Positions 43,208 to 50,280 of a stretch of 50,280 bases of DNA are shown in pieces. The stretch is from an uncultured Prevotella sp. Its GTDB lineage: Bacteria > Bacteroidota > Bacteroidia > Bacteroidales > Bacteroidaceae. The position numbers were made by a program, and so were the translations under genes. The first letter of the stretch is position 1; the number at the start of each line of letters is the position of its first letter. Under the pieces are notes generated by a model. That model searched no databases and had not been told where the DNA came from. It saw only the letters and a list, made by a program, of their open reading frames with translations. The stretch covers positions 1 through 50,280 of the forward strand of contig CAJOEC010000070.1 of the NCBI GenBank assembly GCA_905233425.1, written 5' to 3'.

Positions 43208-43900
43208 TTATTCAACTGATTTAGGATCTACCTTGATACCTTTACTCATAGTACTTGAGAGGAAGATACTCTTGATGTATGTACCTTTAGCAGCAGCGGG
43301 TTTCAGCTTGATAATGGTCTGGATGAACTCCTTTGCATTCTCATAGATCTTGTCTGCCGAGAAAGTGACCTTGCCAATCGACGTGTGGACGATACCAGTC
43401 TTGTCGACCTTGAAGTCAATTTTTCCCTGCTTCACTTCCTTCACAGCCTTGGCCACGTCCATTGTGACGGTGCCGCTTTTTGGGTTAGGCATCAGGCCGC
43501 GAGGACCGAGGATACGACCCAAGGGACCGAGCTTACCCATGCACGAAGGCATAGTGATAATGACATCAACATCAGTCCAGCCGCCCTTAATCTTGTCGAT
43601 ATATTCATCGAGACCGACATAGTCGGCACCAGCTTCCTTGGCGGCAGCTTCCTGATCAGCAGTACACAGGGCAAGAACACGCGTAACCTTACCAGTTCCA
43701 TTAGGCAGCGAGACAACGCCGCGAACCATCTGGTTGGCCTTGCGAGGGTCTACGCCCAGTCGCATATCAATATCTACAGATGCCTCAAACTTTGTGAAAG
43801 TTATAGCTTTCACAAGTTCTGCGGCCTCTTTCAGAGAGTATGCTTTCCCTGCTTCAATCTTCTCGGCTGCCAACTTTTGATTTTTTGTCAGTTTACTCAT
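43208..43900 (-). CDS. rplA: 50S ribosomal protein L1
   Basis: L1 stalk protein of 230 residues. '[29 protein letters not shown]' N-terminus, '[30 protein letters not shown]', and '[29 protein letters not shown]' are family signatures. In other bacteria it represses its own operon by binding the rplK leader; the rplK leader here (44366-44462) can form an AGGAG/CTCCT stem but I cannot confirm a binding site. Confidence 0.97.
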   Translation of the reverse strand: MSKLTKNQKLAAEKIEAGKAYSLKEAAELVKAITFTKFEASVDIDMRLGVDPRKANQMVRGVVSLPNGTGKVTRVLALCTADQEAAAKEAGADYVGLDEYIDKIKGGWTDVDVIITMPSCMGKLGPLGRILGPRGLMPNPKSGTVTMDVAKAVKEVKQGKIDFKVDKTGIVHTSIGKVTFSADKIYENAKEFIQTIIKLKPAAAKGTYIKSIFLSSTMSKGIKVDPKSVE

Positions 43901-43924
43901 TGTCTTAAAGAATTGAAGTTATTG

Positions 43925-44365
43925 TTATTTACCAGGGAACTCCCCTTGTACAGTAATACCCATACTACGTGCCGTACCGGCAATCAGCTTCATGGCTGAC
44001 TCTACGGTAAAGCAGTTCAAATCGGTCATCTTATCCTCAGCGATAGTGCGCACCTGATCCCAGGTGACGCTGGCAACCTTCTTGCGGTTAGGCTCAGCTG
44101 AGCCGCCCTTCAGCTTGGCTGCCTCCATCAGCTGCACAGCGGCAGGAGGAGTCTTTACGACAAACGTGAACGACTTATCGGCATAGTAAGTGATAACGAC
44201 GGGAAGAATCTTTCCTGCCTTATCTTGGGTTCTGGCGTTGAATTCCTTGCAGAATCCCATGATATTTATACCCTTGGAACCCAGAGCGGGACCTACAGGA
44301 GGAGAGGGATTGGCAGCGCCACCTTTAATCTGCAGTTTGATTATTCCAGCAACTTCTTTAGCCAT
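43925..44365 (-). CDS. rplK: 50S ribosomal protein L11
   Basis: L11 of 146 residues, part of the GTPase-associated centre. N-terminal '[21 protein letters not shown]' with the Pro pair bound by thiostrepton-type drugs and C-terminal rRNA-binding domain ('[18 protein letters not shown]...[12 protein letters not shown]') are complete. Confidence 0.97.
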   Translation of the reverse strand: MAKEVAGIIKLQIKGGAANPSPPVGPALGSKGINIMGFCKEFNARTQDKAGKILPVVITYYADKSFTFVVKTPPAAVQLMEAAKLKGGSAEPNRKKVASVTWDQVRTIAEDKMTDLNCFTVESAMKLIAGTARSMGITVQGEFPGK

Positions 44366-44462
44366 TTTTGTTAATAATATTATTTATTGTTGTCATATAA
44401 GCCAAGGAGTGGAAGCCTCCTGTGACCGTATACTAGAAAGAGCGCACCGTAACAATTGCACC

Positions 44463-45014
44463 CTATTCTTTCTCCACTTGATTAAACGCCAATTCAAGAG
44501 GTGTCTTCCTGCCGAAGATCTTTACCATTACCTTCAGCTTGTGCTTTTCAGCATTCACCTCTTCAATAACACCACTGAATCCGCTGAATGGCCCGTCGGA
44601 GACTTTCACGGTCTCGTCAACCATAAATGGTATGCTTGCCTCTTCTGTCGTGCGAATGGCGGTATCCTCAGCTGTACCCATAATGCGGTTTATGTCGGCC
44701 TGACGTACAGGACTGGGATTGTCCATGCCACCGAGAAAGCCCAACACATTAGGCATATATCTAAGGGTTGAGATTGTCTCTTTGTCAAGGATGGCCTCCA
44801 CAAGGACGTATCCCGGAAGGAAGAGTTTCTCCTTCACCACACGCTTGCCGTTGCGCATTTGGGCATATTTCTCTGTAGGCAAAAGAATCTCGCCCACACG
44901 AGCAGCAAGCTCTGGGCGATTCTTCATCAATGCCTCCAAATACTCTTTGACCTTAGCCTCTTTTCCGCTTACGGCCTTAAGAACATACCATTTCTTTCCT
45001 GTTGTCTCAGCCAT
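44463..45014 (-). CDS. nusG: transcription termination/antitermination protein NusG
   Basis: 183 residues: an NGN domain ('KKWYVLKAVSGKEAKVKEYLE', 'VKEKLFLPGYVLVEA', 'VLGFLGGMDNPSPV') that binds the polymerase clamp, and a C-terminal KOW domain ('VKVSDGPFSGFSGVIEEVNAEKHKLKVMVKIFGRKTPLEL' region) that contacts Rho or the ribosome. Between secE and rplK as in most bacteria. Confidence 0.97.
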   Translation of the reverse strand: MAETTGKKWYVLKAVSGKEAKVKEYLEALMKNRPELAARVGEILLPTEKYAQMRNGKRVVKEKLFLPGYVLVEAILDKETISTLRYMPNVLGFLGGMDNPSPVRQADINRIMGTAEDTAIRTTEEASIPFMVDETVKVSDGPFSGFSGVIEEVNAEKHKLKVMVKIFGRKTPLELAFNQVEKE

Positions 45015-45057
45015 TGCTTATTACCACTGACGACAGCGATGCTGTGCGTATTTTATT

Positions 45058-45255
45058 TCAGCCCGGATAAACCAAGCCCATGATTTTCTCAAACGTAAAG
45101 TCCATTACAAACACCACCAAAGCAATGATAAGCGAAGCGGTGAGCACCAAGACAGCACTACCAGTCAGTTCCTTGCGGGTAGGCCATGTCACTTTGTGTG
45201 CCAATTCGTCATAGCACACCTGACAATACTTAAAAAACAATTTAATCTTGTTCAT
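45058..45255 (-). CDS. secE: preprotein translocase subunit SecE
   Basis: Short single-span form of 65 residues: amphipathic helix 'YDELAHKVTWPTRKEL' followed by one membrane helix ('GSAVLVLTASLIIALVVFVMDF'). It clamps SecY in the inner membrane. Lies between tRNA-Trp and nusG. Confidence 0.95.
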   Translation of the reverse strand: MNKIKLFFKYCQVCYDELAHKVTWPTRKELTGSAVLVLTASLIIALVVFVMDFTFEKIMGLVYPG

Positions 45256-45276
45256 CTCTGTGTTTCAATCTTTTTG

Positions 45277-45349
45277 CACGGGAAGGAGGACTCGAACCCA
45301 CGACCCTCGGTTTTGGAGACCGATGCTCTACCAACTGAGCTATTCCCGT
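45277..45349 (-). tRNA. tRNA-Trp (CCA)
   Basis: 73-base cloverleaf on the reverse strand: acceptor ACGGGAA/TTCCCGT, D arm AGCTCAGTTGGTAGAGC, anticodon loop CTCCAAA (anticodon CCA), T loop GTTCGAGTC, discriminator G. No encoded CCA. It sits between tuf and secE. Confidence 0.95.
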
Positions 45350-45353
45350 ATTT

Positions 45354-45385
45354 TAAAGCCCCCGCCCGCATGAGCGGGGGCTTTA
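45354..45385. terminator. hairpin between tuf and tRNA-Trp
   Basis: Perfect 12-bp stem TAAAGCCCCCGC / GCGGGGGCTTTA with an 8-base loop, 48 bases after the tuf stop. Only a short T-rich stretch follows, so it may be a partial terminator or a processing signal for the downstream tRNA. Confidence 0.7.
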
Positions 45386-45433
45386 TAATGTTTTGTGCTG
45401 TAGACTGCGGCATTGCCACAGCTTAGCAGACGA

Positions 45434-46576
45434 TTAGTCCTCGAACACGTCGGTAATCTGGCCAGAGCCAACCGTGCGGCCACCTTCGCGGATAGCGAAA
45501 CGCAGACCCTTGTTCAGAGCAACAGCGTAGATGAGCTCAACGTTGATCTCCACGTTGTCACCAGGCATCACCATCTCAACTCCCTCGGGCAGAGAAATCT
45601 CACCCGTGCAGTCCATGGTGCGGAGGTAGAACTGAGGACGATACTTGTTTCCGAACGGAGTGTGACGACCACCCTCTTCCTTCTTCAGGACGTAGATAGA
45701 AGCCTTGAACTTCTTGTAGGGTTTGATCTCACCGGGCTTGCAGAGCACCATACCACGCTTGATCTCGTTCTTGTCGATACCGCGGAGCAGCAAACCTACG
45801 TTGTCACCAGCCTGGCCCTCATCGAGCAGCTTGCGGAACATCTCAACACCGGTAACAACCGAGTTCTTGTCCTCACCGAGGCCGAGCAGCTCAACAGCGT
45901 CACCAACGTGGATAACACCAGTCTCGATACGGCCTGTAGCCACTGTACCACGACCTGTGATTGAGAACACATCCTCAACAGGCATCAGGAAGGGCTTGTC
46001 GGTAGCGCGAGGAGGCTCCTGGATCCACTCGTCGCAAGTGTTCATCAGCTCCATTACCTTGTCTTCCCACTTCTCAACACCATTCAGTGCACCGAGGGCA
46101 GAACCACGGATGATTGGGGTGTCATCCTCGAACTCATACTGAGCGAGAATCTCCTGGACTTCCATCTCAACGAGCTCAAGCATCTCCTCATCGTCGACCA
46201 TGTCGCACTTGTTCAGGAACACAACCAGACGGGGAACGTTTACCTGACGGGCGAGCAGGACGTGCTCACGGGTCTGGGGCATAGGACCGTCAGTAGCGGC
46301 TACCACGAGGATTGCACCATCCATCTGGGCAGCACCAGTAACCATGTTCTTCACATAGTCAGCGTGACCCGGACAGTCAACGTGAGCGTAGTGACGCTTC
46401 TCGGTCTCGTACTCAACGTGAGCGGTGTTAATGGTGATACCACGCTCCTTCTCCTCAGGGGCGTTGTCGATAGCGTCAAAGCTCTTCACCTTGTCAGCGT
46501 TACCGGCCACACGCTTCGAAAGAACCAGCGTGATAGCAGCGGTCAAAGTGGTCTTACCATGGTCAACGTGACCGAT
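45434..46576 (-). CDS. tuf: elongation factor Tu, lacking its first ~17 codons and any start codon
   Basis: EF-Tu delivers aminoacyl-tRNA to the ribosome. The sequence is complete from '[16 protein letters not shown]' (P-loop) through the effector region ('[14 protein letters not shown]'-like), 'DCPGHADYV', 'NKCDM', and domains II/III to 'GQITDVFED'. Upstream of the P-loop the normal 17 residues (MA-KEKF...NIGT type) are missing: codons read ...[12 protein letters not shown] back to a TGA at 46634-46636 with no ATG, GTG or TTG. The nearest start-like codon is a TTG after the P-loop. The 5' flank (AACAACAAACAATT) looks like an untranslated leader joined directly to codon ~18. Either a 51-base deletion or an assembly error; I mark coordinates from the first homologous codon. 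Confidence 0.9.
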   Translation of the reverse strand: MGHVDHGKTTLTAAITLVLSKRVAGNADKVKSFDAIDNAPEEKERGITINTAHVEYETEKRHYAHVDCPGHADYVKNMVTGAAQMDGAILVVAATDGPMPQTREHVLLARQVNVPRLVVFLNKCDMVDDEEMLELVEMEVQEILAQYEFEDDTPIIRGSALGALNGVEKWEDKVMELMNTCDEWIQEPPRATDKPFLMPVEDVFSITGRGTVATGRIETGVIHVGDAVELLGLGEDKNSVVTGVEMFRKLLDEGQAGDNVGLLLRGIDKNEIKRGMVLCKPGEIKPYKKFKASIYVLKKEEGGRHTPFGNKYRPQFYLRTMDCTGEISLPEGVEMVMPGDNVEINVELIYAVALNKGLRFAIREGGRTVGSGQITDVFED

Positions 46577-46645
46577 AATTGTTTGTTGTTTTATTAAATT
46601 TGTGATTATACTATTGTTTTTGCTTCCTCCTAATCATTTCCTCAG

Positions 46646-46717
<72 letters not shown>

Positions 46718-46729
46718 ATTGTCCTATAG

Positions 46730-46802
46730 AGCGGAAAACGGGGCTCAAACCCGCGACCCCCAGCTTGGAAGGCTAGTGCTCTATCGACTGAGCTATTTCC
46801 GC
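46730..46802 (-). tRNA. tRNA-Gly (UCC)
   Basis: 73 bases: acceptor GCGGAAA/TTTCCGC, anticodon loop CTTCCAA (anticodon TCC), T loop GTTTGAGCC. Confidence 0.94.
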
Positions 46803-46819
46803 AAAAACAATTCTGAGAG

Positions 46820-46902
46820 TGGGAGGTGATGGATTCGAACCACCGAAGTCGAAAGACAACAGATTTACAGTCTGCCCCATTTGACCGCTCTGGAAACCTC
46901 CC
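46820..46902 (-). tRNA. tRNA-Tyr (GUA)
   Basis: 83 bases with the long variable arm of class II tRNAs: acceptor GGGAGGT/ACCTCCC, anticodon loop CTGTAAA (anticodon GTA), T loop GTTCGAATC. Confidence 0.94.
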
Positions 46903-46987
46903 AATATTTTTTGTCTCTTCACCGGAATCTCTTTCCCGGCTGTTTCCTCTCTTTGAACTCTGTCTTCTCCGAGTTCTCTGTGTTTTG

Positions 46988-47061
46988 AGCCTCTTGTCGG
47001 ATTCGAACCAACGACCCCGAGATTACAAATCACGTGCTCTGGCCAACTGAGCTAAAGAGGC
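46988..47061 (-). tRNA. tRNA-Thr (UGU)
   Basis: 74 bases: acceptor GCCTCTT/AAGAGGC, D arm AGCTCAGTTGGCCAGAGC, anticodon loop TTTGTAA (anticodon TGT), T loop GTTCGAATC. First gene of the tRNA-tuf operon; the order Thr-Tyr-Gly-Thr-tuf equals that of E. coli thrU-tyrU-glyT-thrT-tufB. Confidence 0.94.
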
Positions 47062-47079
47062 TTTGTTGGAAAACGGCTG

Positions 47080-47110
47080 CAAAGTTACGACTTTTTTCCG
47101 AACTACCAAA
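47080..47110 (-). promoter_or_regulatory. promoter of the tRNA-tuf operon (TTTG-N19-TAACTTTG)
   Basis: Reverse strand TTTG (47107-47110) and TAACTTTG (47080-47087) with exactly 19 bases between. The start of transcription would be near 47074, about 13 bases before tRNA-Thr. Confidence 0.8.
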
Positions 47111-47128
47111 ACTTTTTGCAAGTTTTTT

Positions 47129-47428
47129 TTAGTAATTCCTCATTTTTTCCTTATTTTTCTGTAGTTGCACCCTCAAAGCGTCCACACAGAGGTCTATTCC
47201 CTCTTCAAAAGTGTCGTTTGTCTTCTCTACGTGGAATGTTGTTCCAGGCACCGTGACGGTGATGCTCGTTTCCTTGTTTTGAGCCGTAGCGGGTTTCACA
47301 ACTTTCAATTGCACCTCTACTTTCTGAATATCTTCGTAAGATTTTTCTAACTTGGCGACCTTCTTCTCGATGAACGCCTCTAACTTTTCGGTGGCGTCGA
47401 AATGAATCGACTGAATCTTAATTTCCAT
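47129..47428 (-). CDS. hpf: short ribosome hibernation-promoting factor (HPF/RaiA family)
   Basis: 99-residue protein with the beta-alpha-beta-beta-beta-alpha fold of HPF/YfiA: 'MEIKIQSIHFDATEKLEAFIEKKVAKLEKSYEDI' and 'KTNDTFEEGIDLCVDALRVQLQKNKEKM'. It binds the 30S decoding region in stationary phase. It is the short type without the C-terminal dimerisation domain. Third gene after rpsU and the xer gene, 31 bases downstream of the latter. Confidence 0.93.
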   Translation of the reverse strand: MEIKIQSIHFDATEKLEAFIEKKVAKLEKSYEDIQKVEVQLKVVKPATAQNKETSITVTVPGTTFHVEKTNDTFEEGIDLCVDALRVQLQKNKEKMRNY

Positions 47429-47459
47429 AGTTTTCTGTTTTTAAGTTAAACTATAACGT

Positions 47460-48338
47460 TCAGCCCCTCGGATGGGCATCTTTGTAAACTCGTCGTAGCT
47501 GGTCGAATGTCGTGTGCGTATAGATCTGAGTTGTCTCAAGGCTCTCATGTCCTAAGAGCTGTCTGACGCTTTCGAGTCCAGCCTCATGGTTGAGCATTGC
47601 CGTTGCGAAAGAGTGCCTGAGCACGTGTGGCGACCGTTTCTTGATCATTGTCACCTTTGAGAGGTTTTCCTTGACTATGGCATACACCGTGTGTCTTTTT
47701 ATCCTCTCGCCATGCTTGTCGGCGAACAATGCATCTGCGTGCCTCTCTACAGAATTGTCACGTATTTCTATGTATCGCTTCAGTTCCTTCTGCAGTTCTT
47801 CGCCAAACGGCAATATGCGCTGCTTGTTTCGCTTTCCCGTGACCTTCAGCTGTAATGCTTCAAAGTCCACATCGCAGTCGTTGAGTCCTACAAGTTCGCT
47901 AACCCTGATGCCTGTCTCATAGAATAATAATATAATGGTACGCGCACGTACATCTTTATATTCCTCACTCCACTGTTCTTCGTCAAGCAGTCGATCCATG
48001 TCGCCTTCTTTGACAAACACAGGCAGGGGCTTCTGCTTTTTGGGACCTTTGACACTGTGTGCCGGGTCTTTGCCAACCATCTTCCTTGCCAACGCAAACC
48101 TGAAGAATGTCTTCACCGCTGCCAGGTCGGCATTCACTGTCGAAGCTGCCATACCATGATCCATGCGGTACTCCATCCACCCACGTATGATGTCACCATC
48201 TACCGTGGCCCAGTCCAGTTCGCTGCTGCATTCCCTGAAATATTCCTCAAAAAGCCTCAGGCTCTTTTCGTAGCGCTCTACGGTCAGCTCACTGCGGTTT
48301 TTCTCGTATCTGAGATAGTTCAGGAACTGGTCAATCAC
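47460..48338 (-). CDS. XerC/XerD-type tyrosine recombinase
   Basis: 292-residue site-specific recombinase with an N-terminal SAM-like core-binding domain (1-~85) and the catalytic domain. Catalytic residues are all present: Arg145 (GIRVSEL), Lys169 (TGKRNK), His238-x-x-Arg241 (HVLRH), His264 (LLGHESL) and Tyr273 (QIYTH). Length and motif spacing fit chromosomal XerC/D that resolve dimers at dif; the stable rpsU-xer-hpf neighbourhood argues for the housekeeping enzyme rather than a phage integrase. Which of the two Xer proteins it is cannot be decided here. No dif-like site was recognised. Confidence 0.9.
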   Translation of the reverse strand: MIDQFLNYLRYEKNRSELTVERYEKSLRLFEEYFRECSSELDWATVDGDIIRGWMEYRMDHGMAASTVNADLAAVKTFFRFALARKMVGKDPAHSVKGPKKQKPLPVFVKEGDMDRLLDEEQWSEEYKDVRARTIILLFYETGIRVSELVGLNDCDVDFEALQLKVTGKRNKQRILPFGEELQKELKRYIEIRDNSVERHADALFADKHGERIKRHTVYAIVKENLSKVTMIKKRSPHVLRHSFATAMLNHEAGLESVRQLLGHESLETTQIYTHTTFDQLRRVYKDAHPRG

Positions 48339-48405
48339 GTTTTCGTATGCGAATTTACGGAAATATTATGAATCCACCAAATTTTTGCCGATTTTTTCAG
48401 CTTTT

Positions 48406-48600
48406 TTAGTTCTCTTCGGCCGTGCGCAGCTGCTGTACGTAGATGGCGTGCTCCATTTTCAGGCGTTTCAGAACCGACGGCTTGTCGAATTGCTGACGAC
48501 GGCGAAGCTCCTTTACAACGCCAGTCTTCTCAAACTTTCTCTTGAATTTCTTGAGGGCCCTTTCAATGTTCTCGCCTTCTTTAACAGGTACAATAATCAT
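48406..48600 (-). CDS. rpsU: 30S ribosomal protein S21
   Basis: Basic 64-residue protein 'MIIVPVKEGENIERALKKFKRKFEKTG' with the S21 signature and Lys/Arg-rich helices; binds near the 16S rRNA 3' end. It has a perfect promoter ~75 bases upstream and leads the rpsU-xer-hpf operon. Confidence 0.96.
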   Translation of the reverse strand: MIIVPVKEGENIERALKKFKRKFEKTGVVKELRRRQQFDKPSVLKRLKMEHAIYVQQLRTAEEN

Positions 48601-48675
48601 ACTTTTTTGTTTTTAAATTGTTAAGAAATTTGACATTATTACATCTCTCAGCATACCGCATGAGATTTGCGGCTG

Positions 48676-48706
48676 CAAAGGTACTCACTTTTTGCGAGAT
48701 GGCAAA
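48676..48706 (-). promoter_or_regulatory. rpsU promoter (TTTG-N19-TACCTTTG)
   Basis: Reverse strand TTTG at 48703-48706 and TACCTTTG at 48676-48683, spacer exactly 19. Predicts a leader of ~70 bases. Confidence 0.8.
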
Positions 48707-48795
48707 GTTTTTTTGTTGATTTTTAAGAAATAATGCCCTTTTCTTGTCTCTTTTTTGCGACTTAGTGCCTTGTGGCTACACAATATGGTGCTTTT

Positions 48796-49101
48796 TCAGA
48801 ATCTTAGGAGGTAATAAAGCAATGCAGCTATCACTAACAGAAGGTATGAGCAGCCCTTCCAAATTTTTCCGAAAACATAACATGCGACCAGCAACAACAC
48901 AACCATTACGACATCACCTATGCTGAAATGGATGGGCTGATAGTCCATCATTCCATCAATGTCGCTGAAGCCTGAATCATTCCTTTGCGATGACCTGAAG
49001 CCCAGGTCATCGTCATCGCCTTGTGCCCACAGCCGTATTTTGAAGAATATCAAACACAGCAGCAAGTACCATTTTAATGATATATTTCCGATTTTTTGCA
49101 T
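48796..49101 (-). CDS. small two-span membrane protein, function unknown
   Basis: I do not recognise a family with confidence (it is similar in layout to DUF4834-type Bacteroidales proteins). The ~101-residue product has a signal-like hydrophobic N-terminus ('WYLLLCLIFFKIRLWAQG'), an acidic linker (GDDDD), and a C-terminal hydrophobic region with two close spans ('VVMVVLLLVACYVFG', 'YLLLVIAALLYYLL'). The ATG at 49101 is the first possible ATG; a -7 promoter box lies only ~10 bases upstream, so the mRNA would be almost leaderless. Confidence 0.6.
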   Translation of the reverse strand: MQKIGNISLKWYLLLCLIFFKIRLWAQGDDDDLGFRSSQRNDSGFSDIDGMMDYQPIHFSIGDVVMVVLLLVACYVFGKIWKGCSYLLLVIAALLYYLLRF

Positions 49102-49110
49102 TTCAGCGTG

Positions 49111-49118
49111 CAAAGGTA
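49111..49118 (-). promoter_or_regulatory. -7 promoter box just upstream of the small membrane protein
   Basis: Reverse-strand TACCTTTG, ten bases before the ATG at 49101. The -33 region is weak. Confidence 0.4.
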
Positions 49119-49192
49119 GACAAAAAACTGTGAAAAAGCAAGCGAGGGGTGCTAAAATACTATAAAATGGCTTATATGTTAGTTTTTTTTGT

Positions 49193-49200
49193 TACCTTTG
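49193..49200 (+). promoter_or_regulatory. -7 promoter box of tRNA-Arg
   Basis: TACCTTTG matches TAnnTTTG and lies 15 bases before the tRNA. No TTTG at the ideal distance. Confidence 0.5.
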
Positions 49201-49215
49201 CACACGTTTTCAGAA

Positions 49216-49287
49216 GCCCTGATAGTTAAATGGATATAACAAGGCTCTCCTAAAGCTTAGTTCCGAGTTCGATTCTCGGTCGGGGTA
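49216..49287 (+). tRNA. tRNA-Arg (CCU)
   Basis: 72 bases: acceptor GCCCTGA/TCGGGGT with G-T pairs, D arm AGTTAAATGGATATAAC, anticodon stem AGGCT/AGCTT around loop CTCCTAA (anticodon CCT), T arm CCGAGTTCGATTCTCGG, discriminator A. A single tRNA with accessory-looking DNA downstream, a common integration target. Confidence 0.92.
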
Positions 49288-49377
49288 CAAACTAAACAGA
49301 TATGCGAAACTTTTTATTGCTAATCTGTGTAATCTGTGGTCATTTCTCATGACATAGAAAAATCTTTGTCTTATTTT

Positions 49378-49455
49378 GCGTACAGTCGAGGACATTTTGC
49401 GTACAGGCGCAAGGTCTTTTGCGTATAGACGCGAGGTGTTTTGCGTACAGACAAA
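49378..49455. repeat. 21/22-bp tandem array (TTTTGCGTACAGACGC type)
   Basis: Four units with GCG at 49378, 49399, 49421 and 49443 (spacing 21, 22, 22), consensus TTTTGCGTACAGACGCGAGG plus two. Same period as the arrays at 963-1056, 10886-11164 and 30939-31023. Confidence 0.85.
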
Positions 49456-49589
49456 ACAACGTTAGGACGTGTACCTCCGCACCGAGGAACATATATTCTG
49501 TAGGCGGTGAACAGAGCGATGTCTACCTCTCATTGACGCTGCAAAGACAAGAACTTTTCCCGGAAGTACCAAATTTTTCCTCAACTTTC

Positions 49590-49620
49590 TTTGCTGATTC
49601 CCAAACATTTTGTAATTTTG
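49590..49620 (+). promoter_or_regulatory. promoter of the toxin-like gene (TTTG-N19-TAATTTTG)
   Basis: TTTG at 49590-49593 and TAATTTTG at 49613-49620 with a 19-base spacer. Leader of ~135 bases before the ATG at 49762. Confidence 0.68.
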
Positions 49621-49761
49621 CGCCCGTATTGCCTGGACATGGTTCCTGTCGAGGAACAACACACATTCCGGGCAGACACTACATAATGGAAAAGCGTCAC
49701 ACGATGCTTTGACGAATGAATCCACCTTTGCAACCTCTACGCGAAAAGCAAATAAACCAGG

Positions 49762-50229
49762 ATGGGAGAAAACAGTAATGACATTGCGCAGGAATTGGCA
49801 CTGCTGCATACACTTGATGGCGGGGACTACTCGCGCCAAGTGGAGCATATAGCCCAGCGCAGCGAGTTCTATCCGTTGAAAGGGGAAGAGGGAATTTTCG
49901 TTTGTGGAGGTGAAAGCGATGCCGACTACGGCAACCTTCTCAATGCAGCCCGCAAAGCTGTATTTCATGGTTACAAGGTTTTCATTCTGCCCAACCCGAA
50001 GGGGCTACGCACACCAGATTTCATGTTTGAGTTGAAGGGAATATATCGTGTCTACGACCTAAAGACCATCATCGGTAAAAACTCTGCAAGTAATAGACTA
50101 CATGAATCTATTGGTCAGGCCAACAGGGTGCTGTTGAACATGCGATGTGATTATAAGGCTAAAGTGCTCGCGCTCGACATCCAAACTTTTTCGACCTGTA
50201 AGGTTGAAACAGGCAGTTTTGGGTGTTAA
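49762..50229 (+). CDS. putative PD-(D/E)XK nuclease-like protein (CdiA-CT tRNase-like)
   Basis: 155 residues, no signal peptide or membrane segment. The pattern 'NPKGLRTPDFMF' (Asp86) followed by 'YRVYDLKTI' (Asp99-x-Lys101) and then a helix '...HESIGQANRVLLNM' is the layout of PD-(D/E)XK endonucleases and of the C-terminal tRNase domain of contact-dependent toxins (CdiA-CT); similar short orphan proteins occur in Bacteroidales mobile elements and plasmids. The family call is tentative. It has its own promoter. No immunity gene is visible in the remaining 51 bases. Confidence 0.5.
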   Translation: MGENSNDIAQELALLHTLDGGDYSRQVEHIAQRSEFYPLKGEEGIFVCGGESDADYGNLLNAARKAVFHGYKVFILPNPKGLRTPDFMFELKGIYRVYDLKTIIGKNSASNRLHESIGQANRVLLNMRCDYKAKVLALDIQTFSTCKVETGSFGC

Positions 50230-50280
50230 AAAGACATAACAGATGTTATTCGGTCTCTCAACAGTATACTGTCAGCACAT

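Larger units (their letters stand above)
49288..49761. other. spacer between tRNA-Arg and the toxin-like gene
   Basis: No gene is supported. It contains a TAATCTGTGTAATCTGTGG spacer repeat (49321-49339), the 22-bp array at 49378-49455, a perfect promoter at 49590-49620 and two very short open frames in the leader (8 codons from 49686, 20 codons from 49713) just before the next gene. Confidence 0.55.

Noticed and set aside
44366..44462. L1-binding leader before rplK
   Set aside because: An AGGAG/CTCCT stem is possible, but I cannot match the known L1 site, so I do not call it.
47460..48338. Xer-like recombinase as a phage integrase marking an island
   Set aside because: It sits in the conserved rpsU-xer-hpf neighbourhood and lacks phage genes around it; a housekeeping Xer protein is more likely.
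49462..49968. 168-residue reverse frame overlapping the toxin-like gene
   Set aside because: No recognisable domain; the forward gene has a matching promoter and a plausible nuclease motif.

Overview
This window reads as a chromosomal segment of a Bacteroidales bacterium, most likely a Prevotellaceae member (Prevotella sensu lato). Four promoters match the Bacteroidetes consensus TTTG-N19-TAnnTTTG exactly and several more carry the -7 box. The GlgB, FtsA (long charged C-terminal tail), FtsL, PASTA-tailed division transpeptidase and surface-protein C-terminus are of Bacteroidales type. MurE carries the DNPR motif of meso-diaminopimelate-adding enzymes. The coding DNA is GC-rich, while the spacers are crowded with short repeats.

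Layout. 1-3.4 kb: a stand-alone B3/B4 (PheRS editing-like) protein, then glycogen branching enzyme glgB, both forward. 3.4-10.8 kb: a reverse-strand run with a histidine phosphatase, uridine kinase, glutamate 5-kinase proB, a tight four-gene unit (VTC-type polyphosphate polymerase, DUF4956 membrane protein, DUF2490 beta-barrel, Cthe_2159-like lipoprotein) and a MATE exporter. 10.8-14.1 kb: a repeat-dense spacer, then a PAP2 phosphatase fused to an outer-membrane barrel and a small coiled-coil lipoprotein. 14.1-30.6 kb: a complete reverse-strand dcw cluster (mraZ-rsmH-ftsL-pbp/ftsI-murE-mraY-murD-ftsW-murG-murC-ftsQ-ftsA-ftsZ), headed by a recognisable MraZ operator. 30.6-33.9 kb: a scrambled accessory patch with hairpin arrays, a MITE-like element interrupting a small ORF, an antitoxin, and a PIN-toxin/surface-protein chimera. 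33.9-47.1 kb: the transcription/translation block rpoC-rpoB-rplL-rplJ-rplA-rplK-nusG-secE-tRNA-Trp-tuf-tRNA-Thr-Gly-Tyr-Thr (reverse). 47.1-49.1 kb: hpf, a xerC/D-type recombinase, rpsU and a small membrane protein (reverse). 49.2-50.3 kb: tRNA-Arg(CCU) followed by a possible PD-(D/E)XK toxin-like gene.

How it works together. The dcw cluster supplies lipid-II synthesis (MurC/D/E, MraY, MurG), flipping/polymerisation and cross-linking (FtsW, PBP) and the divisome scaffold (FtsZ/A/Q/L). The rpo-rpl block supplies RNA polymerase, the L1/L11 and L10-L7/L12 stalk proteins, NusG, SecE and EF-Tu.

Most notable points. (1) Several mini-arrays of different sequence share a ~22-bp period, two of them strings of 19-bp palindromes. 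(2) A ~133-166 bp MITE-like element occurs twice, once with a clean TGCATG target duplication splitting a 48-codon ORF, once nested in a 344-bp perfect-ended inverted repeat. (3) tuf has no start codon: about its first 17 codons are missing. (4) A truncated PIN toxin is fused in frame to a surface-protein C-terminus. (5) Simple-sequence spacer repeats also occur in frame inside MATE and MurG and as a duplicated leader of murC and murG.
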